A stretch of 64,000 nucleotides of DNA from Mytilus galloprovincialis (Eukaryota; Mollusca; Bivalvia; Mytilida; Mytilidae), in NCBI RefSeq assembly GCF_965363235.1, contig NC_134843.1, positions 1,736,001 to 1,800,000 of the forward strand. The letters are read 5' to 3'. How positions within the stretch are numbered: the first letter of the stretch is position 1; every line of letters starts with the position of its first letter. The translations under genes were made by a program, and so were the position numbers. Below, one piece after another: positions 24,860 through 37,100 of the stretch. The notes below the pieces were generated by a model, which was not told where the DNA came from, made no database searches, and saw only the letters and a list, made by a program, of their open reading frames with translations.

Positions 24860-26135
24860 ATACATGTCTTCCACTGACCTCGCAATATGTAGTAACGGTG
24901 TATTATATTGAATTAATCACTATCAAATACAGGTTATTTTTACTGATCTCAGGACTAGGTCAAGTATCTTCTACTGATTACAACACTATGTAAAATAAAA
25001 CACATTCTACTAACAGTATTACCATGTGTCTTTTACTGACATCAACACTAAGTAAAACATCTGTTTTCTGCTGACCTCAGCACTAAGTAATACATGTGTT
25101 TTCTACTGACCTCAACACTTAGTAAAACATGTGTTTTCTACTGACCTCAGCATTAAGTAATACATGTGTTTTCTACTGACCTCAGCACTATGTAATACAT
25201 GTGTTTTCTACTGACCTCAACACTAAGTAAAACATGTGTTTTCTACTGACCTCAGCACTATGTAATACATGTGTTAGTATGTAATACATGTGTTTTTCTA
25301 CCGACCTCAACACTAAGTAATAAATGTGTTTTCTACTGACCTCAGCATTAGGTTATAGATGATTTTTCTACTGACCTCGGCGCTATGTATACATGTGTTT
25401 TCTACTGACCTCAGCACTATGTAATACATGTGTTTTCTACTGACCTCAGCACTAAGTAATATATGTGTTTTCTACTGACATCAGTACTATTCAATACATG
25501 TGTTTCTACTGACCTCAGCACTATGTGTTTTTATTCTGACCTCAGCACTAAGTAATACATGTGTTTTTTGTACTGACCTCAGCACTATGTGTTTTTATTT
25601 TGACCTCAGTACTAAGTAATACATGTGTTTTCTACTGACCTTTGCACAATGTAATACATGTTTTTTTCTACTGAAATCAACACTAAGTAAAACATCTGTT
25701 TTCTCTTGACATTAACACTTTGTAATACATGTGTTTTCTACTGACCTCAGCACTATATGTAATATATCGTTTTCTACTGACCTCAGCAATTTATAATACA
25801 TGTGTTTTCTACTCTCCTCAGCACTAAGTAATACATGAGTCTTTTACTAACTTCAGCAATATGTATTACATGTCTTCAGCAGCACTGTGTAATACACGTG
25901 CCTTATACTGACATTAGCATTTTTCAATACATGTATGTGTTAAATACTGACCTCGGCACTAATGTTAAAGTAGTCTCTGCTAATCACCTCATCACTATCA
26001 TACATGTGTCTTTTACTAACATTATCACTAAATTATACTACTTCAGTTCAAAATAAAACACATGTCTTCTACTGACACATGTGACATCTGTCTTAATTTA
26101 AATAATACACGTGTCTTCTACTGATATAACTATAA
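24860..26135. repeat. 35-bp minisatellite ('ctactgacctcagcactaag')
   Basis: About 30 imperfect copies of a 35-bp unit of the form 'tacatgtgttttctactgac..ctcagcactaagtaa', clean at 25.03-25.83 kb and decaying on both sides. It fills the presumed 5' intron of the MGNC gene. There are no unique spacers, so it is not CRISPR. Confidence 0.9.
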
Positions 26136-26291
26136 AATACTCGTTTCTTTTACTAACCAATATTAATATCATGACAGAACAAATATCGGGACAAACTTAA
26201 ACATCCAAACAGAAAATGACTAACAAGCACCAAAACGAAACTTAATTTAGCAAACCAAACGTTTTCTATAGCTTAGTGCAATAACACTTAC

Positions 26292-26400
26292 CTTGAATTG
26301 GGGTAATTAAAATGATGATATATTTCTGTATGTCAATGTGTTTAAATTATTCCAAGTCAAAAGAAAACTTTCACGGACAGTAAACAAAAATAAAGGCATT
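26292..26400 (-). other. Possible 5' noncoding exon of the MGNC gene
   Basis: On the minus strand TTCAAG|GTAAGTG places a strong donor at 26291. An upstream noncoding exon is needed, since the start codon sits just behind an acceptor at 24715. The outer limit is arbitrary. Confidence 0.3.
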
Positions 26401-26579
26401 GTTTTACATTGTATATGTCGTTTAAAAACATGGATTTAACTTCGAGATAAATCCAAATGCATTGCATTTACAGTAAAGATATTAAGTGTCATGTATAATT
26501 AACATGAAAGGGTTAACAAAACTAAAAAATAATGAAATTGTCTTTATATATATATATGGATACCAGGAACTAAAATGAA

Positions 26580-26760
26580 ATAGTTTTAATCTGGAATACA
26601 TTACAAATAAACTCATCATAGATACCAGGATTGATTTTTTTTCGCCAGACGCGCGTTTCGTCTACAAAATACTCATCACTGACGCTCGAATCAAAAAGTG
26701 TAAAAAAACAAATAAAGTACGAAGTTGAAGAGCATAGAGGACCAAAAATTCCAATATTCA
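26580..26760 (-). repeat. 'gacgcgcgtttcgtct' dispersed repeat, minus copy
   Basis: The core 'cgccagacgcgcgtttcgtc' with 'aatactcatcactgacgctc' occurs again, inverted, at 49440-49545. The short open frames in both copies belong to the repeat. Confidence 0.7.
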
Positions 26761-27186
26761 CTTTACATCAATACAAGTTTTGTTTAAGTTCGGATTTTAG
26801 AGCGAGATACTCTTATATGCAAGAATTACACTTAACATAGATCTTAGCTGTAAATGTTTAAATCAAACCGAATCTAAAACAATGAGAAAAGATTAAACAC
26901 CTACTTTCAACACATAATTCCCTGAATATCAAAACATATAGATATGAAACCATACAAGTAACACATAAATAATATGATGACCAAAAGTCCGAAAAGAACA
27001 CACATGAAGCTGTACTATAGAACTGTTCGCCTAATTTGCTTCAATTTATTGAAAACGGCAATAAATCAAACAGACGATTAAAGTTGCTGTACGATTATAC
27101 GAGTCCACAGTCTATGTTGAAGTCTTGGTCCTCTGACCTGTTGAACTTTAAAAAGTCATTTTATTCCGCAATGGGACAGTGGTAAG

Positions 27187-28757
27187 ATCATCAAAATGAA
27201 ACAATGGTTGAATCATCATAATGAAACAATGGTTAGATCGTCAAAATGAAACAATGGTTAGATCGTCAAAATGAAACAATGGTTAGATCGTCACAATGAG
27301 ACAATGGCCGGATCATCACAATGAAACAATTGTTGAATCAACACAATGAAACAATGGTCGGATCATCACAATGACACAATGGTTAGATTGTCACAATGAA
27401 ACAATGGTCAGACCATTACAATTATAAAATGATTAGATCGTCACAATGAACAATGGTTAGATTGTCACAATGAAACAATGGTTGGATCATCATAATGAAA
27501 CAATGGTTAGAATATAACAATGAAACAATAGATGGATCATCACAATGAAACAATGATCGGATCATTACAATGAGACAATGGTCGGATCATCACAATGAGA
27601 CAATGGTAGAATAATCACAATGAGACAATGGTCTAATCATCACAATGAAACAATGGTTGGATCATCACAATGAAACAATGTCCGGATCATCACAATGAAA
27701 CATTGGTCGAATCATCACAATGAAACAATGATCGGATCATCACAATGAAACAATGTCCGGATCATCACAATGAAACATTGGTCGAATCATCACAATGAAA
27801 CAATGTCCGGATCATCACAATGAAACAATGGTCGAATCATCACAATGAAACAATGATCGGATCATAACAATGAAACAATGATCGGATCATCACAATGAAT
27901 ATGATCGAATCATCACAATGAAACAATGATCGGATCATCACAATGAAACAATGATCGTATCATCACAATGAATATGATCGAATCATCACAATGAAACAAT
28001 GGATGAATCACCACAATGAAACAATAGATGGATTATCAAAATGAAAAAATGATCTGATCATAACAATGAAACAATGATCTGATCATAACAATGAAACAAT
28101 GATCGGATCATCACAATGAAACTGGTCGAATCATCACAACGAGACAATGATCGGATCACCACAATGAAACAATGATCTGATCATAACAACGAGACAATGA
28201 TCGGATCACCACAATGAAACAATGGTCGGATCGTCACAATGAACAATGGTTAGATTGTCACAATGAAACAGTGGTCAGATCACCACAATAATAAAATGAT
28301 TAGATCGTCACAATGAAACAATGGTCGGATCATCACAATGAAACAATGATCGGATCATTACAATGAAACAATGGATGGATCATCACAATGAAACAATGGA
28401 TGGATCTTACAATGAAACAATAGATGGAGTATCAAAATGAAACAATGATCTGATCATCACAATGAAACAATGATTGGATCATCACAATGAAACAATGGTC
28501 GGATCATCACAATGAAATAATGGTTATATCGTCATAATGAAACAATGGTCGGATCATCACAATGAAACCATGATCGGATCATCACAATGAACCAATGGAT
28601 GGATCATCAAAATGAAACAATGATCGGATCATTACAATGAAACAGTGGTCGATCATCACAACGAAACAATGGATGGATCATCACAATGAAACAATGGTTA
28701 GATTATCACAATGAAACAATGGTCGGATCATCACAATGAATCAACGGTCGGATTATT
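27187..28757. repeat. 25-bp minisatellite, about 60 copies
   Basis: Tandem unit of the form 'ggatcatcacaatgaaacaa..tggtc' running 1.57 kb, with substitutions and a few short units lacking 'aaacaatg'. It is intergenic, between the MGNC gene and CDYL. No frame or spacer structure. Confidence 0.95.
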
Positions 28758-30300
28758 ACGAATATTTAGTTGAAATCTAGAAGACAATAGTACTATTTTC
28801 TTTTACACCAATTAAAAATTTTAAGGTTCAGAATGGAGCAATGCAACAATTGTTGGATCTATTCTTCTGTTATAAATGTGACCTTTACAAGTAACATCTT
28901 TCTCATGAGCTTAAAATCAGAAAAAAAATATCTGAATACAGTGAACTTCTGTCTTTGAACTGTGACCTATCTCATAAAAAAACCAAGCTTAGAATGTTGG
29001 TTTCATACAAGTTAAGGAATCTTCATATTGAATATTGTCCTTAATATGCAATTTATATTAACAACTGCATGCTAATTTCCTTTAAATATCTCTGTTAATT
29101 CACAGATACTGAGGCAGCTGTGTTAAACAGGTCATATTCTTCCATCCAACATACATATATACATATCTATTTAGCAAGAAGGTCTCTAAAATAATAAATT
29201 AGGATAATTCATACCAGACATCTGCTTAAACACCATGTGAAAGCCTTTGGACAGAACAAAAACATTATTTGGCATATCAGACAGTCATACAAGTTTAGAG
29301 AATATGAGATTCGGTTCAGTGTAAGTTCAATTATTTATGTTTATATGTCTTTTGATTGAGCTATTTCAATTGATATTTTATAGTGTCTTTTTATGTGGTG
29401 CTGTTACACTTTTGTTTCAGGTGAGGGTGAAGGTTGGTACCTATTAAAACATTCAAACCAGCTGCATTTGTTTGCACATGTCCTAAGTCAGGAACCTGAT
29501 ATTCATTGAAAGTGGTTTTTGATGTGGTTCATAAGTGTTTCTTGTTTTTTTATATAGATTATACCGTTGGTTTTCCAGTTTGAATGGTTTTAAATTAGTA
29601 ATTTTTGGCCCTTTATAGCTTGCTGTTTGGTGTGAGGAAATGCTCTGTGTTGAAGACCACACTTTGACCTATAATGATTTACTTTTATAAAGTGTGACTT
29701 GGATGGAGAGCTGTCTCATTGGCACTCATACCACATCTTATATATATTGACAAGAGCTGTCTCATTGGCACTCATACCACATCTTCTTATATATATTGAC
29801 AAGAGCTGTCTGATTGGCACTCATACCACATCTTCTTATATATATTGATAGTAGTTAACTGAGTTATGTTTTCCATTTTATTACAGATTAAATAAGGAAA
29901 AAATACAATACACAGATCCATAAATAACTAAAACTACACATTATGACAATAAATAAAGATGACTGAGAAGTGAAATAATTACAATGAACACTTATGGAGG
30001 AATCTTAAGGTAAACTGAGAATCAGGAAATAATGTCAGATGTGCTAATGTGTCCACTATGACATAGGCTACAGTCTTTTCCTTATATATTAAGCCAGAAC
30101 GGAAGAATCATTTTATTCAACAAGTTAGATATCAGTGCACCAAACAAGGACATTTTATTTTACAGATGACAACACTGAATGTACAGGTATGTCATACATC
30201 TGAAAAATATGTGGGGGCAATCACAATAAAAATTAAAAGGTCTACAGTAAACACAAATTTCTAATAATTGTATTAAATCAAAGAAAACCAGGTGCTCCAC
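28758..30300. other. Intergenic, SINE-like repeat and a short 50-bp tandem tail
   Basis: At 29560-29850 there is a minus-strand SINE-like copy whose end ('ctgtctcattggcactcata') is present three times at about 50-bp spacing. No exon seen. Confidence 0.6.
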
Positions 30301-30311
30301 AGGGCGCAGCT

Positions 30312-32218
30312 TTATACGACCGCAGAGGTCGAACCCTGAACAGTTGGGGCAAGTATGGACAAAACATTCAAGCGTGATACAGCTCTGAATTTGGATTGTG
30401 ATCAAATATTTGACATTACATGTTTTTTTTTACACAAAACAAATGTCAAGATTTTACAAATCAATTAAAGATTTCTTCTTCAAACTTTTTAAATCTAAAA
30501 TTAAATAGTTGATCATGACACAGCATAGGTTTCTGACACAGAACGAATGTGGTCTAATGAACTTAAAAGTTTTTTTTTGCCTTTGAGCAATTCACTATGC
30601 TGTTGAATATTAATCCTCTCAAAAAAATGTTTGAAGAAATTTTCTTTTTATTTATTTTATGAAATCTGAAATGAGAAAAATTTAAACCCCCCCCCCCTTT
30701 TTTCACATCCCCGTTTCCCTTTTTCCAAAACTGATATCAATTCAAATTTCTAATGGAGTTGAGTTTGCAACAATAACTACTCTTTTAAATACATCATAAA
30801 ATATTAAAATGTAAAATAAAGTGCTTGTTATCACTGAATGGTAAAGATTGGTTGGTAGTAAAAGTGAAAATACATTGTTTATTGTATAAAACAATAAAAA
30901 AAACTTCATCAGCAACATTTTATATTGGCAAATTTCCAATGAAGTTATTTACATAAAGTTATTGGCAAATAAAAAAGAAAATGACATCATAGTCATGTCT
31001 GGCAAATGTCCAACATACATTATCTAAAAACATTTTAGATAAGATAAGGAAAAAAAGCTTCATCAGCAACATTTTATATTGGCAAATTTCCAATGATGTT
31101 ATTTACATAAGGTTATTGGCAAATAAAAATAGAAAATGACATCATAGTCATGTCTGGCAAATTTCCAACATATATTATCAACTACTATTCTATACAAAGA
31201 AAGATAACTCCAATTGAAAATTAATTGCTATTGCACAATATTGTGCAATTAGATATTTCTTGCTATTGTGCAATACTGTGCAATTGAAAATTTCTTGCTA
31301 TTGCACAATACTTGATATGGAATCCTGATTTGGACCAACTTGAAAACTGGGCCCATAATCAAAAATCAAAGTACATATTTAGATAAAGCATATCAAATAA
31401 GCCCAAGAATTTAATTTTTGTTAAAATCAAACTAAGTTTAATTTTGGACCCTTTGGACCTTAATGTAGACCAATTTGAAAACGGGACAAAAAATTAAGAA
31501 TCTACATACATAGTTAGATTCCGCATATCAAAGAACCCCAATTATTCAATTTTTGATGAAATCACACAAAGTTCAATTTTGGACCCTTTGGGACCCTTAT
31601 TCCTAAACTGTTAGGACCAAAACTCCCAAAATCAAACCCAACCTTCCTTTTATGGTCATAAACCTAAATGCTTATTTGGGCCCTTTTTTGGCCCCTAATT
31701 CATAAACTGTTGTGACCTCAACTCCAAAAATCAATCCCAACCTTCCTTTTGTGGTCATAAACCTTGTGTTAAAATTTCATTGATTTCTATTTACTTATAC
31801 TAAAGTTATTGTGCGAAAACCAAGAATAATGCTTATTTGGGCCCTTTTTTGGCCCTTATTTCCTAAACTGTTGGAACCAAAACTCCCAAAATCAATCCCA
31901 ACCTTCCTTTTGTGGTCATAAACCTTGTGTCAAAATTTCATAGATTTCTATTCACTTAAACTAAAGTGATAGTGCGAAAACCAAGAAAATGCTTATTTGG
32001 GCCCTTTTTGGCCCCTAATTCCTAAAATGTTGGGACCAAAACTCCCAAAATCAATCCCAACCTTCCTTTTGTGGTCATAAACCTTGTGTTAAAATTTCAT
32101 TGATTTCTATTCACTTTTACTAAAGTTAGAGTGCGAAAACTAAAAGTATTCGGACGACGACGACGACAACGTGATAGCAATATACGACCAAAAAATTAAA
32201 ATTTTTGCGGTCGTATAA
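30312..32218 (-). repeat. Two-kb dispersed repeat, copy 2 (inverted)
   Basis: Same family as 239-2195 in opposite orientation, with the same 13-bp inverted ends (TTATACGACCGCA at 30312, TGCGGTCGTATAA at 32206-32218). Similarity extends to about 30286 ('ccacagggcgcagc'). Differences: an extra duplicated segment of roughly 170 bp (about 30885-31195, 'cttcatcagcaacattttat') and about three rather than four 180-bp units. Confidence 0.85.
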
Positions 32219-34012
32219 AAATCTATAAAAATGAATTGGTACTGTTTGTCTTATTATAACTAAACTTTAAATCAAAATAATATTGACAAATAAATTCTAA
32301 AATCTGATGCATAAATTTCTGATTTTGTTAATTATGACGTGAATGAAATATATACACATCATGACATGAATGTTACCCTGTTCCTACTCATTCATACAGT
32401 TATTTTATTCATTTTACACCTGCAAGTATTGCAAGATTCTGGAAAATTTAAGAACACTTCTGGTGGTGGTAGTTTGAATTTAAGAAACCAAGTTCAGTGC
32501 TTTGGTGTGTAGAATTTGCTGTGAAAAACTTTCTGATAACTAATAAAGGAAAGTTTGCAAAACATGATTAAAAATAAACAAAAATGCCCAGAATGACTAG
32601 TTTACTTAAACAAATTAAAAAAACTGAATACACTGACACAGTGTAGTACAAGTAACTAGTGTAATTATAGGAACTATTACTATACTAACAATGGCAGTTT
32701 AAAGTCAACCTATTTAAATCACTACCTTTTTTGACATTCTATATTTACAAACACTTTTTCTATTCATAGTGCAGAATAACAAATAATGTAAATTAATTAC
32801 AACAAATTTCATTTTTAACGATAACTTAAATTCAATTTTGGCAGTGTGAAAATATAGGACAAAAGAAATACCATACCCTATTATTGGGGAATATAACAAA
32901 TTTACACTTATCTCTACAATACTGAATTGGAGGTCTATTACTTTTTAAGTGTGAGACAAAAATATTACAAAAATGATAATATGATCAACATATAAAGCTA
33001 AAACAATCCTACAACATCTTGGTTTTAAGGTACATTGAATTTATCATCTTATATTTTCAACAGTGAAATAATTATTTCCTTTACAGAAACAGATATATGT
33101 TTTTTGCTGCATTATATTGTTGTGTTGCCGGGATATTGCCATATATCAAACATCTCATTTAAATCATTTAGAGGTCAAATGAAATTTCTGAAAAACGTTT
33201 AGTGGGAATGTAGTGCTTTATTTATCATGGGCCTTAAATTGTTATCAATTCCAATCTTAGCTGGTTTATCTTTTAAGAGTTAGATTAGCTTTTTTTTTAA
33301 AATTCTATATGAAAGTCAACAATTCTGTTAAATGCAAATGTAGGTTAACAAATGATCTTATGTATGAACTTATAGGTTCATGTAATGAACACAATTTCAT
33401 ATATAAAAAGAAATACATTTCATGACTGTAAACATCATTTATATTCTATACACAAACCCAAAAAAACTCATTATAATAAACACAACTCTGCTTTTATTCT
33501 TCATCAAAGCATTTCAGCCATTCACTTCAGACTAGATATTTCTGAACAATTCTTACATTATAGAAGGAAAATAATTATCGAAATAACTTTAAATGATTGA
33601 AGAAAATTTGATCAGAAATTTGTTTTTCTGGAATAAGAATTAAAAAAATATGTATATACAGAACAGTTCATTTGAACCTGTTTGATAAAAAAGGGTGTTA
33701 AATGATATGTACAAATACAGAACTCAATTGTTCATTGCATTGTTCTTCTTTACAATATAAGTCAACTCAAACTTCCAGAAGTTATAGGAACATGTTTGAC
33801 ATATTGCATGGTAACTTCAGTATGCAGTGAAAGCAGTAAAGATGAGACAAGGACTTTTATCGTAGACAGCTATTCCATAGCTTTTGTCAGATTGAATTCC
33901 TAAGAGAAGGGACATAATCCATCAATATGATGATGGCCTCCCCTTTTCTGTAAATTGTTACACAACTTCTTAATACATGTACAATTGACTATGATACTAA
34001 ACACAAGAATCT
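32219..34012. other. Downstream of CDYL, probable 3' UTR
   Basis: AT-rich. A minus-strand AATAAA at 33222-33217 would give a 3' UTR of about 790 nt. No coding exons seen; short open frames at 32714-32899 and 33385-33600 lack support. Confidence 0.45.
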
Positions 34013-34174
34013 TCATATACAGAAGTTGTTATCATTGTTAAGATAATTCTCTATTGCCTTCTGACATTCCGTTGATGGCCATCTCTCCAATAACAGATTA
34101 CACTCCGATTCATTGGTTAGTTCTATTTTTGTTCTCTGGTGACTTCGAATCAATAGTTTGGTTGTCTCTAAAGC
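34013..34174 (-). CDS. CDYL: CDYL exon 7 (C terminus)
   Basis: Acceptor ttttcag at 34176-34175. Encodes ALETTKLLIRSHQRTKIELT through LLLERWPSTECQKAIENYL and ends FCI. The equivalent ECI2 exon has [14 protein letters not shown], showing homology, but CDYL lacks the SKL tail. Confidence 0.93.
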   Translation of the reverse strand, partial: ALETTKLLIRSHQRTKIELTNESECNLLLERWPSTECQKAIENYLNNDNNFCI

Positions 34175-37100
34175 CTGAAAAGAAAGATTGTATAAGTCCA
34201 TATCAATGATCTGCTATAAATCAACGATTTAAAAATCATCAATTACATCAAGTACTAAAGATTGAGATTTCTCCTTAGTACAGAGTCTGCCACCAGAATG
34301 ATGCTCTGAAGTGGCTTTTTCTATGGTTAGTGTTTTTAAAATGTAATTGATGATTTTTAACTCGTTGATTTGTTTTGAAAAGACAAACATTTATTTCTTT
34401 CTTATACATCAGATTTGTCAATATTGCATAACATGTTCAATCTTCTTCTTTTTCTACACTGATACAATGAAATGAGACAGGAATTATTTTTCTGATCTAA
34501 AGAAGTATGTTTGGAAGGGGAAATAACTCTCAAAACCATGGTTGTTTATTGTGACAAATGAAAAATTAAGATTTTTCAATAAAAATAAATACTTTTTTTT
34601 TTTTTTTTTAGAAAAGTGGTAGTTATGTACAGCAAAACAATACTATTTCTTTTAACTTAAATTGGGTTTTATTATATTCTAAAAGCTTAGATAAATGTGT
34701 GCAACTGGAAAATAAAAATTTCCATTTTTCAGCATTTTTTCAATTCAAAAACTTTATATTTGATTTTCCTATAATATTCCAAAATAGTTCAAATTGGTGG
34801 CATACTTGAGCAATTTTCCATAGTATTTTTTAAAAATTTATATACAAGTTGTTATTCAGCTTATCATGTGTAAAAACAGTGTTTTCACCTACACAGTTGA
34901 CCCTCCATAAGAAGCACATATTTTGTTTACCTTGCCTGACTGTAGGGCCATGTTTTCTATTCTAGGTATGACTTCTTGCATGATACTGGTAGGCCAGAAC
35001 ACCTGTGATACCAGACCAAGTTGACACGCCTCAATAGCTGTGATCTTCCGTCCTCCAATCAGTAATTCATTAGCCTATAATAATGGGAATATTTTAGCAT
35101 TACATTCAAGATATCAAGAACGTCAAATTTAAACACTTTTGATACACATCAATCATGCATATTTTCTAAAGATAGGATCTTGAATGCAGTTCATAAAAAA
35201 ACACAAACAGAAGAAAATAAAAATTTTGAAATTGTGATTGAGCGATTATTGCAACAATTTAAAAGTGCCTCCTCTCAGTATGGTACATATTTTATTGGAA
35301 CATCAGTGAATACTGATAAACACCAATTATTAGTTAAAATTTTTCTGTAACAACATTCAGTTTTTATAAAGTATCTTATTGTATGTAGCTGTAAACAATA
35401 CTAACCATGGCCATTCCAACTGTGGTAGGTAAGAGAAATGACGCACATCCTTCTGGTGTTTGTGACAGCTGCGAGTATGGTAAATGGAATGAAGCTTTAT
35501 CGCTGGCGTAGACTATGTCACATAGCGGGAGCATGGTCATCCCAAGACCTATGGCAGATCCCGTCACTACAGCTATCAAAGGTTTGGGAAATGTGATGAG
35601 AGCTTTCATAAAATCCCTAAAAGAAAATTTTAGGCAAATAACTAATACATTTTAGTAACAAGCATACTGTGAGTATTGCATGGCAATACATAGTCCCTAC
35701 TGGTTAAAAATTCACTGTTTTGGAACAAAATTTTAACTTGATCTACAACTTGTCATGGTGTCAACTATATATCAAATATCAAGTCAATATCTTCAAGCAT
35801 GACAAAAGAATAGTTAAAAACTGATTATTTAAGTGACTTCAGTTAAGTCCAAGGACCATAACTCTGCACAATCTTCAGACAAACTTCGAAATTATGTGCT
35901 AAGATTAAGAATACCTTTTATTTCACTGCATCTACTTCATAATGATTACCTTTCACTTAATCAATGAAATGAAATATTTTACCAATTGCTCAGTTTGTAG
36001 AGATGAGTTTATATTTAGTTTGATTAAACGTTCAAGTAAATTAGTAATGTGAAAGGACAATAAACAGAGACAAATAATACAGGGTGAGGCACATCCTTTT
36101 TATTCATATATGTGGCTATGATTATGTTTACCTGAGAGCATCCACCATTTTTCTTGCTGCCATTTTCCTATCCATTGAATTTGAGATCAAGTAAGTGAGA
36201 TCGATACCACTGCAGAACACATTCCCTAGACCACTGAACATGACTAGATTACTATCGTCATACTTCGCTGAGTTCAAAGCTGACACTACTTCTTGTATTA
36301 CCTAAAACATAGAACAAGACATTCATACATAAAGGCTGTATGACTGCCTACAACTGCTCACATCACCTTCATTTGAACTTTGGTGGGTAGTTATCTCATT
36401 GGAAACCATATCCCATCTCCTTATTTTTATATAACATATGCATATTAGATTGCTGGCAACATATGCGGTCAATTTCAAAGTCTACATCAATATAATACAG
36501 ATGAAAAATTATGTATTATTGATGGTATTAAATAAAAGCAACAATACATAACTAATACAACATTATGATGTAATACATTGACATTTATTCAGAAATGTGG
36601 GAAAAATCAACAAATTCTATTCCGTAAGAAAAAGATTTAGTATGTGGAAAGAAGTGATGAGAGCTATTAAGAATAAAAAATTTGTAAGGGTTCCACGGAA
36701 CCCAGTGTCTCGCCTACTTTTGCTGTTAATCGCAGACTCAACAAAAATGAGGAAAAACATCAATAAAAATTTCCCTCTCGATACTGTCTTTTGATTGAAA
36801 GAAGCTTCCAAGTTTGGTAAAAAATCCAGGATAGTTTATGAATCTAATAAATGTTTTATAAACTTTAACTGCAGACTGTATGTAATGTTAACTGGAAGAA
36901 AAACTAAGTCCATTTATAAGTAAAATACGGAAAAAGTGATTTTTTTTTTACAAAATTTACTTCTGAATAATATCTTATGATCAGAAACAAGCTTTTGTCT
37001 AAGTTTGGTAGAAACCCAGGATAGTTTAAGAACATTATAAAAATTTTAAAACTTAAACCACAGAGTGAATGTTTTGTTTCTGGCAAAAAAACTAAGTCCA

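Noticed and set aside
24860-28757. Arrays resembling CRISPR
   Set aside because: Units are directly contiguous without unique spacers and the DNA is eukaryotic; they are minisatellites.
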